From NCBI GenBank assembly GCA_963759955.1, contig CAVXCA010000026.1, positions 60,138-124,137 on the forward strand: DNA of 64,000 bases. Direction: 5' to 3'. Position numbers and translations under genes: made by a program. This document shows, one piece after another, positions 42,791 through 51,783 of the stretch (positions are counted from its first letter, which is position 1; each line of letters opens with the position of its first letter). The notes under the pieces were generated by a model that had not been told where the DNA came from, did no database searches, and was given only the letters and a program-made list of their open reading frames with translations. The stretch comes from Roseiarcus sp963759955. Its GTDB lineage: Bacteria; Pseudomonadota; Alphaproteobacteria; Rhizobiales; Beijerinckiaceae.

Positions 42791-45115
42791 ATGAAAATGA
42801 TGAAATTCGGCATCGGCCAAGGCGTCAAGCGCGTGGAGGACGTCCGGCTGGTCAGCGGTCGCGGCGCCTACACGTCGGACGCGGCTTGCGATGACGCGCT
42901 GCACGCGGTTTTCCTGCGCAGCCCGCACGCCCATGCGCGCTTCGAAATCGAGGACTTCGAAGCCGCGCGCGCCATGCCGGGCGTGAAAGGCGTTTACCTC
43001 GCCGCGGACTTCGCCAAGCTCGGCGGGCTCGCCTGCCTCGCCCCGGTGCGCAATTCCGACAATTCCCTGACGCCGTTGAAGCCCTATCCGGTGATGGCCG
43101 CGAACGAAGCCGCGCATGTCGGCGACATCGTCGCGATGGTCGTCGCCGAGTCGACCTTTCAGGCGCGCGACGCCGCCGAGGCGATCGCCCTTGCCTGGGA
43201 CGAGCTGCCGCTCGTCGTCGACGTCGAACAGGCGATCGGGCCGGGCGCGCCGCAGGTCTTCGCCGACGCCCCAGGCAACGTCGCTTACGACGCGCATTTC
43301 GGCGACAGCCAAGCGACCGACGCGGTTTTCGCCGCCGCGCCGCATGTCGTCGGCGTCAAAATCGTCAATCCACGCGTCGTCGCCAATTTCCTGGAGCCGC
43401 GCGGGGCGCTCGCCGAATATGACGCCGAGTCAGACCGTCTGACTCTCCACGTCGGCAGCCAGGGCGCCCATGGCATGCGCGATTTTATCGCCAAAGGCAT
43501 CCTGAAGATTTCGCCGGCCAAGCTGCGCGTCGTCACCAAGGATGTCGGCGGCGGGTTCGGAACCAAGGGCTTCACCTATCGCGAATATCCGCTGATTCTC
43601 GAGGCGGCGCGGCGGCTGCGGCGCGCCGTGCGCTGGCAGGCCGACCGTTCCGAGCATTTCGTCGGCGATGCGCAGGGCCGCGACAACGTCACCACCGCTG
43701 AAATGGCGCTCGACGGCGAGGGCCGGTTTCTCGCTCTGCGGGTCGATATCCTCGGCAATCTCGGGGCCTATCTCTCGCAATTCGCTCCTTACGTCCCCTG
43801 GCTCGGCGCGTCGATGGCGACGGGCCCCTACCGCATCGAAACGCTGCACGCGCGCGTGCGCGGCGTCTACACGCACACCATTCCCGTCGACGCCTATCGC
43901 GGCGCCGGACGGCCCGAGGCGGCCTACGTGCTGGAGCGGCTGGTCGATCGCTGCGCGCGCGCGTTGGGTCTGGCCCCCGAGGAGATTCGCGCGCGCAATT
44001 TCGTCAAGTCTTCCGAGATGCCCTACCGCACCCAGACCGACCGCGATTACGACGTCGGCGACTTCGAGGGCGCGATGCGCGCCTGCCTCGCCAAAGCCGA
44101 CGTCGCGGGCTTCGGCGCGCGCGCTGAGGAAGCGCGAAAGCGCGGGCTCATTCGCGGGCTCGGCATGTCGAGCTATATCGAATGCACCGCGTGGGGCGAG
44201 GGGGAAGAAGGCTCCCTCGCGCTCGATAAGAACGGCGATTTCACGCTGCTGATCGGCACGCAGTCGAACGGGCAGGGGCACGAGACGGCCTATGCGCAGG
44301 TCGTTTCGCAGTATCTCGACGTTCCCCTGGAACGGGTGAAAGTGGTGCAGGGCGACACCGATCGCGTCGCCAGCGGAAACGGCACCGGCGGCTCGCGTTC
44401 TATTCCCGTCGGCGCGGTCATGACGGCGCGCGCTTCGCAGACGCTCGCCGCCTCGCTCAAGGAGCTCGCCGCGGACAAATTGGAGGCGGCGGTCGCCGAT
44501 CTGGAAATTGCCGACGGCCATATCCGCATCGCCGGCACCGACCGCGCGATCTCCTATGCCGAAATCGCCGCCCTGCCCGCCGCGACGGCGCAGAAGCTGA
44601 CCGCGATCGGGTCTTTCGAGCCGCCGAACGCGACCTATCCCAACGGCACGCATATTTGCGAAGTCGAGATCGACCCCGAAACTGGCGCGACGCGGATCGT
44701 GCGCTACACCGTGGTCGACGATTTCGGCGCGACCCTCAATCCGCTGCTGCTGGCGGGCCAGGTGCACGGCGGCATCGCGCAAGGGGTCGGGCAGGCGCTG
44801 ATGGAGCGCGCGGTCTACGACGAGAGCGGGCAATTGCTGACCGCGAGCTTCATGGACTATTGCATGCCGCGCGCCGACGACCTACCGAATTTCGATTTCG
44901 AGACGCGCAATATCCCCTCGACCACCAATCCGCTCGGCTTCAAGGGCGCGGGCGAGGCCGGGTCGATCGGCTCGACGCCCGCCGTCATGAACGCCGTCGG
45001 CGACGCGCTGTGGCGCGCCTATGGCGTCGATCACATCGACATGCCGGCGACGCCGCTGGCGGTCTATCGGGCGATCAAGAATTCCCGCGCCGTGGGGTCA
45101 CGCGCGCCAGGGTGA
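42791..45115 (+). CDS. Orphan molybdopterin hydroxylase large subunit, form-II CoxL-like
   Basis: Molybdenum-binding subunit of the xanthine oxidase/CO dehydrogenase family, 774 residues. The N-terminal a/b-hammerhead begins GIGQGVKRVEDVRLVSGRGAYT. AYRGAGRPEAAY (368-374 onward) is the loop pattern of form II, not the AYRCSFR of true CO dehydrogenase. KDVGGGFGTKG and the C-terminal KGAGEAGSIGSTPA, with the presumed catalytic Glu, are present. The small FeS and medium FAD subunit genes that normally adjoin are absent here. Substrate unknown. Start ATG 42791 follows the long arginine-rich frame from 42692. Confidence 0.85.
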   Translation: MKMMKFGIGQGVKRVEDVRLVSGRGAYTSDAACDDALHAVFLRSPHAHARFEIEDFEAARAMPGVKGVYLAADFAKLGGLACLAPVRNSDNSLTPLKPYPVMAANEAAHVGDIVAMVVAESTFQARDAAEAIALAWDELPLVVDVEQAIGPGAPQVFADAPGNVAYDAHFGDSQATDAVFAAAPHVVGVKIVNPRVVANFLEPRGALAEYDAESDRLTLHVGSQGAHGMRDFIAKGILKISPAKLRVVTKDVGGGFGTKGFTYREYPLILEAARRLRRAVRWQADRSEHFVGDAQGRDNVTTAEMALDGEGRFLALRVDILGNLGAYLSQFAPYVPWLGASMATGPYRIETLHARVRGVYTHTIPVDAYRGAGRPEAAYVLERLVDRCARALGLAPEEIRARNFVKSSEMPYRTQTDRDYDVGDFEGAMRACLAKADVAGFGARAEEARKRGLIRGLGMSSYIECTAWGEGEEGSLALDKNGDFTLLIGTQSNGQGHETAYAQVVSQYLDVPLERVKVVQGDTDRVASGNGTGGSRSIPVGAVMTARASQTLAASLKELAADKLEAAVADLEIADGHIRIAGTDRAISYAEIAALPAATAQKLTAIGSFEPPNATYPNGTHICEVEIDPETGATRIVRYTVVDDFGATLNPLLLAGQVHGGIAQGVGQALMERAVYDESGQLLTASFMDYCMPRADDLPNFDFETRNIPSTTNPLGFKGAGEAGSIGSTPAVMNAVGDALWRAYGVDHIDMPATPLAVYRAIKNSRAVGSRAPG

Positions 45116-45141
45116 GATTCTCGTTCGGGAGGGCGCATCGC

Positions 45142-45810
45142 GTGAGCGCGGCCAACGACAAGCGCGCAATCACTGTCTGGGACGCGCCGACCCGGCTGTT
45201 CCATTGGCTCGTCGTCGCGCTGGTCGCGGCGGCCTACGCGACCCAGGCGCTGAACTGGATGGACTGGCACGCGCTGGCCGGCGACGCCGTGCTGGTCCTG
45301 GTGGCGTTCCGGCTGGTCTGGGGCTTCGTGGGGGGCGAGACGGCGCGCTTCGCGGGTTTTCTCGCTTCGCCGCGCGAGGCGTTGGGCCATCTCAAGACAA
45401 TGCTGAAGCGCGAGCCGGATTTGCAAGTCGGGCACAATCCGGCCGGCGGCTGGATGGTGCTCATGCTGTTGGCGCTGCTGCTCGGCGAAACCCTGACTGG
45501 CCTCTATGCCCTCGACGACGTCGCCGAGGTCGGCCCGCTCACCCCTTACGTGCCCGCGCCGGTGGCCAATTGGATCGACGCGGCGCATGCGACGCTTTGG
45601 GACATTCTTCTCGCCGCGGTGGCGCTCCATGTGTTGGCGGTCGCGACATACGCCCTCGCGAAAGGCCAAAATCTGCTGACGCCGATGATCACCGGCCGCA
45701 AGCGGATGCCGGCGGGAACGCCGCCGCCGCTCATGGCGTCGTGGGCGCGTGCGGCGCTCGCGTTCTGCGGCGGCGCCCTGATCGCCGCCGCGCTCATTAT
45801 CATGATTTGA
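45142..45810 (+). CDS. Cytochrome b561 family membrane protein
   Basis: Four or five hydrophobic helices and conserved His residues typical of diheme b-type cytochromes, for example in TRLFHWLVVALVAAAYATQ, MDWHALAGDAVLVLVAFRLVWGF and LHVLAVATYALA. Probable electron carrier in the membrane. It starts 26 bases after the CoxL-like gene (GTG 45142, with GGGAGGG upstream; an in-frame GTG at 45112 overlaps the stop). The pair suggests that electrons from the molybdoenzyme pass to this cytochrome, which is inference. 222 residues. Confidence 0.85.
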   Translation: MSAANDKRAITVWDAPTRLFHWLVVALVAAAYATQALNWMDWHALAGDAVLVLVAFRLVWGFVGGETARFAGFLASPREALGHLKTMLKREPDLQVGHNPAGGWMVLMLLALLLGETLTGLYALDDVAEVGPLTPYVPAPVANWIDAAHATLWDILLAAVALHVLAVATYALAKGQNLLTPMITGRKRMPAGTPPPLMASWARAALAFCGGALIAAALIIMI

Positions 45811-45817
45811 AGAGCGG

Positions 45818-46273
45818 TCAGCCTTTTGGCGGAATCACTTGGCCGCGGATTTCGCCGGCGGGATTCGCCGCCGTGTGAATGTTGATGTACCAATCCCCGC
45901 TGGTGAATTGCTTGGCCTGAGCGGCGGTCAGAGTCGCCGATCCCTTGATCGGACTGTCCGCGGCGGCGCCTTTCTTACTGAGCCAAATCGTCACCGGACC
46001 GTTCTTGCCCGCCGCCGCTGGGCCATGGAAATGCGCCATCGTGGCGGGGCCGGAAAGATCGCTGTAGCTGACGTCCCAGGTGACTTTACGCGTGGCCGGG
46101 TCGTAAGTCAGATCGGCCGCTCCTTTGCCGGCGGTCTGAACCGGGGGAACCTGCTCGGCGCCCGAAAGCGGCACGCTGAACGACATCGGCGCTGCGGCCG
46201 CCAACCCTACCCACAAGACGCCCGCGAATCCCGCTGCCGCAAGAAGGGCTCGCCGCGACATTGAACCTGTCAT
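45818..46273 (-). CDS. Exported CHRD-domain protein
   Basis: Twin-Arg-like start (MSRRALLAAAGFAGVLWVGLAAAA) followed by a small beta domain. The CHRD signature appears as VPLSGAEQVPPVQTAGKGAADLTYDPATRKVTWDVSYSDL in pieces, with FHGPAAAGKNGPV and IHTAANPAGEIRGQV. The domain is widespread, of poorly known role. ATG 46273 has AGGGAGGCG upstream. 151 residues. It converges on the cytochrome gene with a 7-base gap. Confidence 0.85.
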   Translation of the reverse strand: MTGSMSRRALLAAAGFAGVLWVGLAAAAPMSFSVPLSGAEQVPPVQTAGKGAADLTYDPATRKVTWDVSYSDLSGPATMAHFHGPAAAGKNGPVTIWLSKKGAAADSPIKGSATLTAAQAKQFTSGDWYINIHTAANPAGEIRGQVIPPKG

Positions 46274-46426
46274 GTTCGCCTCCCTTTCTTCTCCACGCTG
46301 GACGGCGCAATCCGCGATTCCACAGGCGGAAGGCAAGACAGCCGGCGCCCGCGCGCAGTTGCGACCGATTCCAATGTACTGGAAAACCGCTATCGAGTCA
46401 CGCTTGCCGAACCGCGCCGACCTATC

Positions 46427-46846
46427 TCAAGCGGGGGCGAACGCGTCGGCGCGGATGCGCTCGATCATCGCGCGCACGCCGTTGGAGCGCTGGGGCGTCA
46501 GATGCTGCTCGAGGCCAAATTCGCGGAACGTCGCCAGGGCGTCGGTGGCGAGGATCTCCTTGGGAGTGCGATCCGAGTAGAGCGCGATCGCGATCGCCAC
46601 CAGTCCGCGCACCAGATGCGAATCACTGTCGCCGCGAAAGTGCAGAGTTGTCTGGCCAGCCGCGTCGCGGCGGGTTTCGCTTTCGAGCCAAACTTGGCTG
46701 ACGCAGCCGCGCACCTTGTTGGCGTCGTTGCGCGCGCCTTCGCTCAACGGCTCGAGCGTGCGGCCGAGCTCGATGACATAGCGGTAGCGATCCTCCCAGT
46801 CGTCGAGGAACGCGAAATCGGCGCGGATGGTTTCGATCGGGGTCAG
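46427..46846 (-). CDS. sufE: Sulfur acceptor protein SufE, apparent CTG start
   Basis: Accepts sulfane from the cysteine desulfurase SufS for Fe-S cluster assembly. The frame reads TPIETIRADFAFLDDWEDRYRYVIELGRTL, which is the normal SufE N-terminus. The active Cys is in VRGCVSQVWL, followed by GDSDSHLVRGLVAIAIALYSDRTP. In relatives the first residue here would be Met, but this codon is CTG (46846-46844). A stop lies seven codons upstream, and no ATG, GTG or TTG occurs until the TTG at 46747, deep inside the domain. 139 residues with the CTG. Confidence 0.85.
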   Translation of the reverse strand: MTPIETIRADFAFLDDWEDRYRYVIELGRTLEPLSEGARNDANKVRGCVSQVWLESETRRDAAGQTTLHFRGDSDSHLVRGLVAIAIALYSDRTPKEILATDALATFREFGLEQHLTPQRSNGVRAMIERIRADAFAPA

Positions 46847-46925
46847 CGGCGCGCTCGCAGGTCAGTTGAACGCTTGGCTTATATATCGTTTCGCCCGCCG
46901 AGGGCGAGTCTTAGCGAGGCCGCCC

Positions 46926-47252
46926 TCAAAGCGCGGCGCGCGCGCCGGCGCCGCGCCAGGGCGCGAGGCGGTCGTTGGGGGAGAGCGTATCGATCGAGGC
47001 GCGGTTCATCGTGAGCGAGCGATCAGGGCGCGCCGCGGCCTTGTCCGCGCTCGCCGGGCGGGGTTCGAGCGCTGCGCGAACAACCGCGCTCGCGATCGCC
47101 GAGGCCGCTCCCCCGTCGCGGCTCTGCGTCGCCAAGCCAGCGGCGAGCGCGTCCCGCGCGCTGGGGACGGCGTCCGCGAATCGCGTTTCGCCCCAAGGCA
47201 TGGCGTGGAACACCAGCCCGAGCCAAAAGGCGGATCGTAAGAGGAACCCCAT
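46926..47252 (-). CDS. DUF5330 family small protein
   Basis: A 108-residue protein beginning MGFLLRSAFWLGLVFHAMP, a start typical of the DUF5330 proteins found beside sufE in Hyphomicrobiales. A signal-like or membrane helix is followed by a low-complexity Ala/Arg/Asp tail. Function unknown. The start ATG at 47252 leaves a 298-base gap to the kinase gene with a probable divergent promoter but no clear motif. Confidence 0.7.
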   Translation of the reverse strand: MGFLLRSAFWLGLVFHAMPWGETRFADAVPSARDALAAGLATQSRDGGAASAIASAVVRAALEPRPASADKAAARPDRSLTMNRASIDTLSPNDRLAPWRGAGARAAL

Positions 47253-47550
47253 GAGAGCGTCTCGAATCGAGAACCGTCGCCGGGCGAGATGCCGGCAAGA
47301 TCCACCATAGCGCGTCGGAATTGATCGCTCGTGCCGGAAAACCCGCGCATTCGACGGCCGGTGTTAACGCAACGGCAACCCCGCGGGACGGCAACGATTT
47401 GTCAACCATGACCGCAGGCAATCGCCGCTCGCAGCCCTCAAAGCGACCGCCGGCGCAGTGCGGGCCGTCGGTCTTAGGGTGGATTTAAGGGGGGACTGGG
47501 ATCGTTCGGGGGCGGTCGAATGGACCAATAAGCCGCGGAGCGTGAGGTTC

Positions 47551-49398
47551 GTGTCTCTTTTTTCCATCGCGCGGCGGCGCACCCAGGAGTTCATCAACTC
47601 GGACGCCCACGGCGCCGGGCTCGAGGCCGGGCGCTTTGAGTTCTTCGTGTTCACGCGGTTGGCGACTGTTCTCTTGGTGGCCGTCTTCGTTCCGCGCTAC
47701 CTCGCGTACGCCGGAGCGAGCGCGACTTGGCAGATCGCCGCCCTCCTCTGGTTGATCCTGCCGCTGACCGCGATCGCCCATCTCTCACGCACCGGAGACC
47801 TGATCGGGTCCCAGCTCATTTCCCTGTTCGGCTTGGTGTTGCTCGCGCTCATCGTCACCGTCGGCGCGGGATTGTCGCTGGAGCCGAGTCTGGGATGGTT
47901 GATGCTGCTGCCGCTCGAAGCCGCGACGTCCGGCTCGCCGTCGATGTTGCGGTTCGCAAGCCTGTTGGCGATCGGGCTCCTGCTCGCCGTGGCGTGCGCG
48001 CAAAGCGCGGGATTGATCGGCGGTGCGACGGCGATGAGCGCCGCCGGCGCGGCTGCGCTCGCCGCGCCTGTCGCCGCCTACTCGGCGTTGCATTTGATTG
48101 GCGGGCGCAAGATGCGCGAAGCGCGGCGCCGCGTCGAAATCGCCGATTCGAAGCGCTATCAGGTGCTCTCCAATGCGATCGGCGATCTGGTGCTGCGCCA
48201 CGACGCGGGCGGCGGCGTGCTGTCGGCGAGCGGCGACGCGCCCGCCTTGTTCGGCCTGGCCACCGACAGTCTGCTCGGCCGGGGCTTCTTCAACCGCATC
48301 CATGTCGCCGACCGGCCCGCGTTCTTGCACACGATCGACGCGGCGGCGCGATGCGACAAGACGATGACCGCAACTTTGCGCCTTCGCATGGGCGAGGCGG
48401 GAGGCGCGGACGCCGGCAGCGACGAAACGCGCTTCGCCTGGGCGGAAATGCGGTTTCATCGCTTCAGCCCGGATCCGAGGGGCTGCCGGGACTGCGACGG
48501 CGCCGCCGTCATGTCGGTGGTGCGCGACGTCACCGACGCCAAGACCGCCGAGCAGAGGCTCGAGGCGGCGCGCCTCGAGGCCGAACTCGCCAACTCCTGG
48601 AAGGATCGGCTTCTGGCCAACGTGAGCCACGAATTGCGTACGCCGCTCAACGCGATTCTCGGTTTCTCGGAAATGCTCGGCGATTCCGAGCTGGCGCCGC
48701 GCGAGACCGCCAAACAACGCGAATACGCCAAAATCATCCACGCGTCGGCCGACCACCTTCTTTCCATGGTCAACCTCATCCTCGACACCTCGAAGATCGC
48801 GGCGGGCAAATTTCGAATTCTGCCCGAGCCCTTCGACGTGGCGCCGCTGATCGCCGACTGTTGCAACATGCTTCAGCTCAAAGCCGAGCTGGGCAAGGTC
48901 GAACTGCTCAGCGCGGCGACGAGCGCAGCCGGCGAATTGATCGCCGATAAGCGCGCCTGCCGTCAGATCGTGCTCAATCTCCTCTCGAACGCGATAAAAT
49001 TCACCGAGCCGGGCGGTCGGGTCATCGTCGGCGCCGAAATCGTCGGCGAGGCGATGGATATTCACGTCACGGATACGGGTATCGGCATCCCCGCCGAATA
49101 TCTGTCGAAGCTCGGCGATCCGTTCTTTCAGGTTCGCGGCGATTACGACCGGGGTTTCGAAGGGGCGGGACTAGGGCTGTCGCTGGTGCGCGGTCTGGTC
49201 GGGCTTCACGGCGGCGCCTTGCGGCTCGAAAGCGTCGCCGGCGTTGGAACGCGCGTGACCGCGCGATTGCCCCTGGTTTGCCGCCCTGAAGAGAAGCCCG
49301 GCCGCCCCGCGGCGGCGCAGCTGGAAACCGCGTCCAATTTTAGCCATCGCGGCGCGCCGCGCGCGCCCGGCTCGAGCCAGGAGAAGAAGATTGCGTGA
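47551..49398 (+). CDS. Membrane sensor histidine kinase, DivJ/PleC-like
   Basis: The 615-residue kinase has about six N-terminal transmembrane helices (residues 35-195) and a PAS-like region around KRYQVLSNAIGDLVLRHD and SVVRDVTDAK. The dimerisation motif NVSHELRTPLNAILGFSEML carries the phosphorylated His360. ATPase boxes are LLSNAIKFT, VTDTGIGIP and GAGLGLSLVRGLV. The FSEML-type H-box is shared by cell-cycle kinases DivJ, PleC and PdhS. Start uncertain: GTG 47551 is preferred, GTG 47542 and ATG 47458 are possible. No response regulator is adjacent. Confidence 0.83.
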   Translation: MSLFSIARRRTQEFINSDAHGAGLEAGRFEFFVFTRLATVLLVAVFVPRYLAYAGASATWQIAALLWLILPLTAIAHLSRTGDLIGSQLISLFGLVLLALIVTVGAGLSLEPSLGWLMLLPLEAATSGSPSMLRFASLLAIGLLLAVACAQSAGLIGGATAMSAAGAAALAAPVAAYSALHLIGGRKMREARRRVEIADSKRYQVLSNAIGDLVLRHDAGGGVLSASGDAPALFGLATDSLLGRGFFNRIHVADRPAFLHTIDAAARCDKTMTATLRLRMGEAGGADAGSDETRFAWAEMRFHRFSPDPRGCRDCDGAAVMSVVRDVTDAKTAEQRLEAARLEAELANSWKDRLLANVSHELRTPLNAILGFSEMLGDSELAPRETAKQREYAKIIHASADHLLSMVNLILDTSKIAAGKFRILPEPFDVAPLIADCCNMLQLKAELGKVELLSAATSAAGELIADKRACRQIVLNLLSNAIKFTEPGGRVIVGAEIVGEAMDIHVTDTGIGIPAEYLSKLGDPFFQVRGDYDRGFEGAGLGLSLVRGLVGLHGGALRLESVAGVGTRVTARLPLVCRPEEKPGRPAAAQLETASNFSHRGAPRAPGSSQEKKIA

Positions 49399-50041
49399 GG
49401 CGTTAGCGCGCATGCGTCACGATCCGGTTCTCTCCGCGCCCGCACGTTCGGGGCCGCGCAAAGGACGCTCCGGCTGGATCGCTGCGACGTTCCGCCGCCT
49501 GCGCGCGATGTCTGCGCACGGATACGCCGGCGCCGCGCTGGCGGCCGTGTTGACCGGAATCGTGGTCAACGCCTTGACTCTCCAGCATGAGCGCCATCCC
49601 GCCCCATTCTTCGCCGCTCGTCCGCCGGCCGTCGGGGCGCCGCCCTCCGCCGCCGCTGCGCCGCCGCCTCAAGCGGCCAGAGCGGACAATTCGACCAGCG
49701 TCGCGGTGCTGCCGCCGACACGGCCGGCCAATCTCGGCGTCGTCGAGCCCGCGGCAAGCGCCCGCAGCCCCGTCGAGCCCGCGCCTAGCGCCCGCGGCGC
49801 CGACGCGATCGGCGAGATCTTGCGCGCGGACACCGCCAAGGACGGGGAAAAACAAGTGCTGGAGGCGCAGAATGCGCTGATCAAGCTCGGCTACGTCCTT
49901 CGGGCGGACGGATCGCCTGGCGCGGCGACATCGGCGGCGCTGCACGATTTCGAGCGCGCCCATTCGCTCCCGATCACGACGGACGTCACGCCGCGATTGC
50001 TCAAGCAATTGACGGCCGCCCTCGCGGCCGCCGAGCGATAA
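49391..50041 (+). CDS. Membrane-anchored peptidoglycan-binding-like protein
   Basis: 216 residues. A basic N-terminus and one hydrophobic helix (AGAALAAVLTGIVVNAL) are followed by a long Ala/Pro linker. The C-terminal domain contains EAQNALIKLGYVLRADGSPGAATSAALHDFERAHSL, the PG_binding_1 repeat pattern. TTG start at 49391 overlaps the kinase stop; an ATG at 49412 is an alternative. Coupling to the kinase gene suggests a related envelope or cell-cycle role (inference). Confidence 0.78.
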   Translation: MREALARMRHDPVLSAPARSGPRKGRSGWIAATFRRLRAMSAHGYAGAALAAVLTGIVVNALTLQHERHPAPFFAARPPAVGAPPSAAAAPPPQAARADNSTSVAVLPPTRPANLGVVEPAASARSPVEPAPSARGADAIGEILRADTAKDGEKQVLEAQNALIKLGYVLRADGSPGAATSAALHDFERAHSLPITTDVTPRLLKQLTAALAAAER

Positions 50042-50045
50042 GCCG

Positions 50046-50390
50046 ATGCGCCTGCGATCGGACATTTGGGTGGGCGCTTATCTCAGGCGCATAGCGGTGG
50101 AAGGCGCCTTTGCGGCGCTGCGCCGGCGCGGCGCGGCCGAGGCGGGGGCGATCTACATCAAGATCGATCGGCTCGACGGGCGCGTCGCGCTGTTCGAGCC
50201 GGCGCCGCAGTCGGAAGTCGCCGAGCGAGGCGTGGAGCGATTGTGGACCCGCGCGCACAAGGACGAGTGGGTCGGCGCCGACACCGTGGAAGCGCGAATG
50301 GCGCGCGAGATCGCGTTCGATCCCGACCTTTGGCTGATCGAAGTCGAGGACCGCGCCGGTCGTTGCTGGCTCGACCTCGCGACATCGTGA
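50046..50390 (+). CDS. DUF1491 family protein
   Basis: Small cytoplasmic protein of 114 residues. RLRSDIWVGAYLRR opens it, then GAIYIKIDRLDGRVALFEPAP and a late segment FDPDLWLIEVEDR. These match the DUF1491 family as I recall it; the function is unknown. It follows the peptidoglycan-binding-like gene after 4 bases, so it belongs to the same operon. Confidence 0.85.
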   Translation: MRLRSDIWVGAYLRRIAVEGAFAALRRRGAAEAGAIYIKIDRLDGRVALFEPAPQSEVAERGVERLWTRAHKDEWVGADTVEARMAREIAFDPDLWLIEVEDRAGRCWLDLATS

Positions 50391-50739
50391 ACGGCGGCTC
50401 GGCTCGTGCGAGCGAGCGGGCCGGTCTGAGCCTCATCGCCGCGGAAAGGTTCGGCGACAGTTAGGCGCTAACGCCGTGCAAGCGGCGCCGCTGTCTTCTT
50501 GGCGCCCGGCCGGAAATCGGTGAGGATTCAATGGCTGGTTCAAGCGCTCGTGCGAATACCGCCTCCGCGCTCGCTTGAAACGCCGCCGACCGCTCCCGGG
50601 CGTCGCGCGCCGTCGCGAATACTGTCGAACTTGCGCGGTAGCATTAACTCCGAAGAAATGGACGGTGGGTAGATTGACGGTATTCCCGACCACGTCGCGA
50701 ATGACGCTAGGGATGTCGTTTCCCAAGAGGGGTAGAACC
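50391..50739. promoter_or_regulatory. Gene-free region upstream of the pilin gene
   Basis: 349 bases with no gene. It should carry the promoter of the pilus operon. An inverted repeat, GTTAGGCGCTAAC with neighbouring bases (50460-50474), is visible soon after the DUF1491 gene. A TTAACTCC half-site at about 50643 recalls the CtrA half-site but has no partner. AGAGGGG at 50726-50732 is the likely ribosome-binding site of the pilin gene. Confidence 0.5.
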
Positions 50740-50904
50740 ATGGCTAAGTCGTTCCGCATCTTCCTCGGCGACCAATCCGGCGCGACCGCCATCGAATACG
50801 CGCTGATCTCCTCGTTGATCGCCGTCTTCATTATCGGTTCCTTGGCCGCCCTCGGCACGCGCTTGAGCGCGGAATTCTCCGAGGTCAGCGCCGGCCTCCA
50901 GTAG
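50740..50904 (+). CDS. flp: Flp family type IVb pilin
   Basis: Structural subunit of the Flp/Tad pilus. The 54-residue prepilin has a short leader with Lys and Arg, a probable cleavage site in DQSGATAIEYALI after the Gly, and the hydrophobic helix IEYALISSLIAVFIIGSLAAL. The conserved Glu after cleavage is present. It heads the cpa/tad cluster, but a 159-base gap before cpaA suggests separate or stronger expression. Confidence 0.93.
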   Translation: MAKSFRIFLGDQSGATAIEYALISSLIAVFIIGSLAALGTRLSAEFSEVSAGLQ

Positions 50905-51063
50905 CGCCAAGAGGCTGAAGTGGCCTTGCGAAGGCGCCGGCGCGGTTCTCCTTTCGTCGGCGACCCTTCCTTTCGCCCTGGCGCGGCGCCGCCGCGGTAA
51001 CCGCGGGGCAACATTTTGCGGCTAGGTTCGACAACTGCGACCTCTCGATTGCGACTGGCGACC

Positions 51064-51582
51064 ATGGCTGCGACGATCCTCATCCCGGCGATAATCATAT
51101 TCTTTCCCGCGGCCATGGCGTTGGCGGCGTCGATGGACCTTGTCACGATGACGATCCCGAACCGCGTTTGCGCGGCCTTGGCGATCGGCTATTTCGTGCT
51201 CGCCGTCGCAGTCGGCGTCCCCTTCGGCGTCATCTTGATCCACCTTTCCTGCGGCGCCGCGGTGCTGGTCGTGATGTTCGCGCTGTTCGCGCTCGGTTGG
51301 ATCGGCGGCGGCGACGCCAAGCTCGCGGCGGCGACGGCGCTTTGGCTTGGCTGGGGCATGCTTTTCGATTACGGCGCCTCGGCCGCCCTGTACGGCGGCG
51401 CGCTGACGCTCGCCATTCTGTTGGGGCGCCGCTTCGTCCTACCCACCTGGCTTTCTCGCCACGAATGGATCGAGCGGCTGCACGATCGCAAGACAGGCGT
51501 CCCCTACGGGATCGCACTCGCTGCGGCGGGTTTGATGCTCTATCCCCATACGCAGATCTGGCAGGCCGCAGCGAGCCTGTAA
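51064..51582 (+). CDS. cpaA: Prepilin peptidase CpaA (A24 family)
   Basis: Aspartic membrane protease that cleaves the pilin leader. About five hydrophobic helices. The two catalytic Asp motifs are SMDLVTMTIPNR and GGGDAKLAAATALWLG (GxGD). ATG 51064 was chosen; a TTG at 51016 would add 16 polar residues. 172 residues. It follows the pilin gene. Confidence 0.9.
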   Translation: MAATILIPAIIIFFPAAMALAASMDLVTMTIPNRVCAALAIGYFVLAVAVGVPFGVILIHLSCGAAVLVVMFALFALGWIGGGDAKLAAATALWLGWGMLFDYGASAALYGGALTLAILLGRRFVLPTWLSRHEWIERLHDRKTGVPYGIALAAAGLMLYPHTQIWQAAASL

Positions 51583-51783
51583 ACGCTTGATCCCCTTAAC
51601 TATCGGCCGGCCGAAGTGCCGCGGCGGAACGCGCCCCGAAGCGTCGCCGCGCGCCGCTGCGCCGGCCAGCGCGCTTCATCATACGGTAATCAGTTAGATA
51701 CGCCTGATTAACCGTAATTTGACGATTGGCTGCTCTTATTGCCCTCGCGTAGCGTTTCGGGGCGCGAGAAGGGCCTTCAGTTC

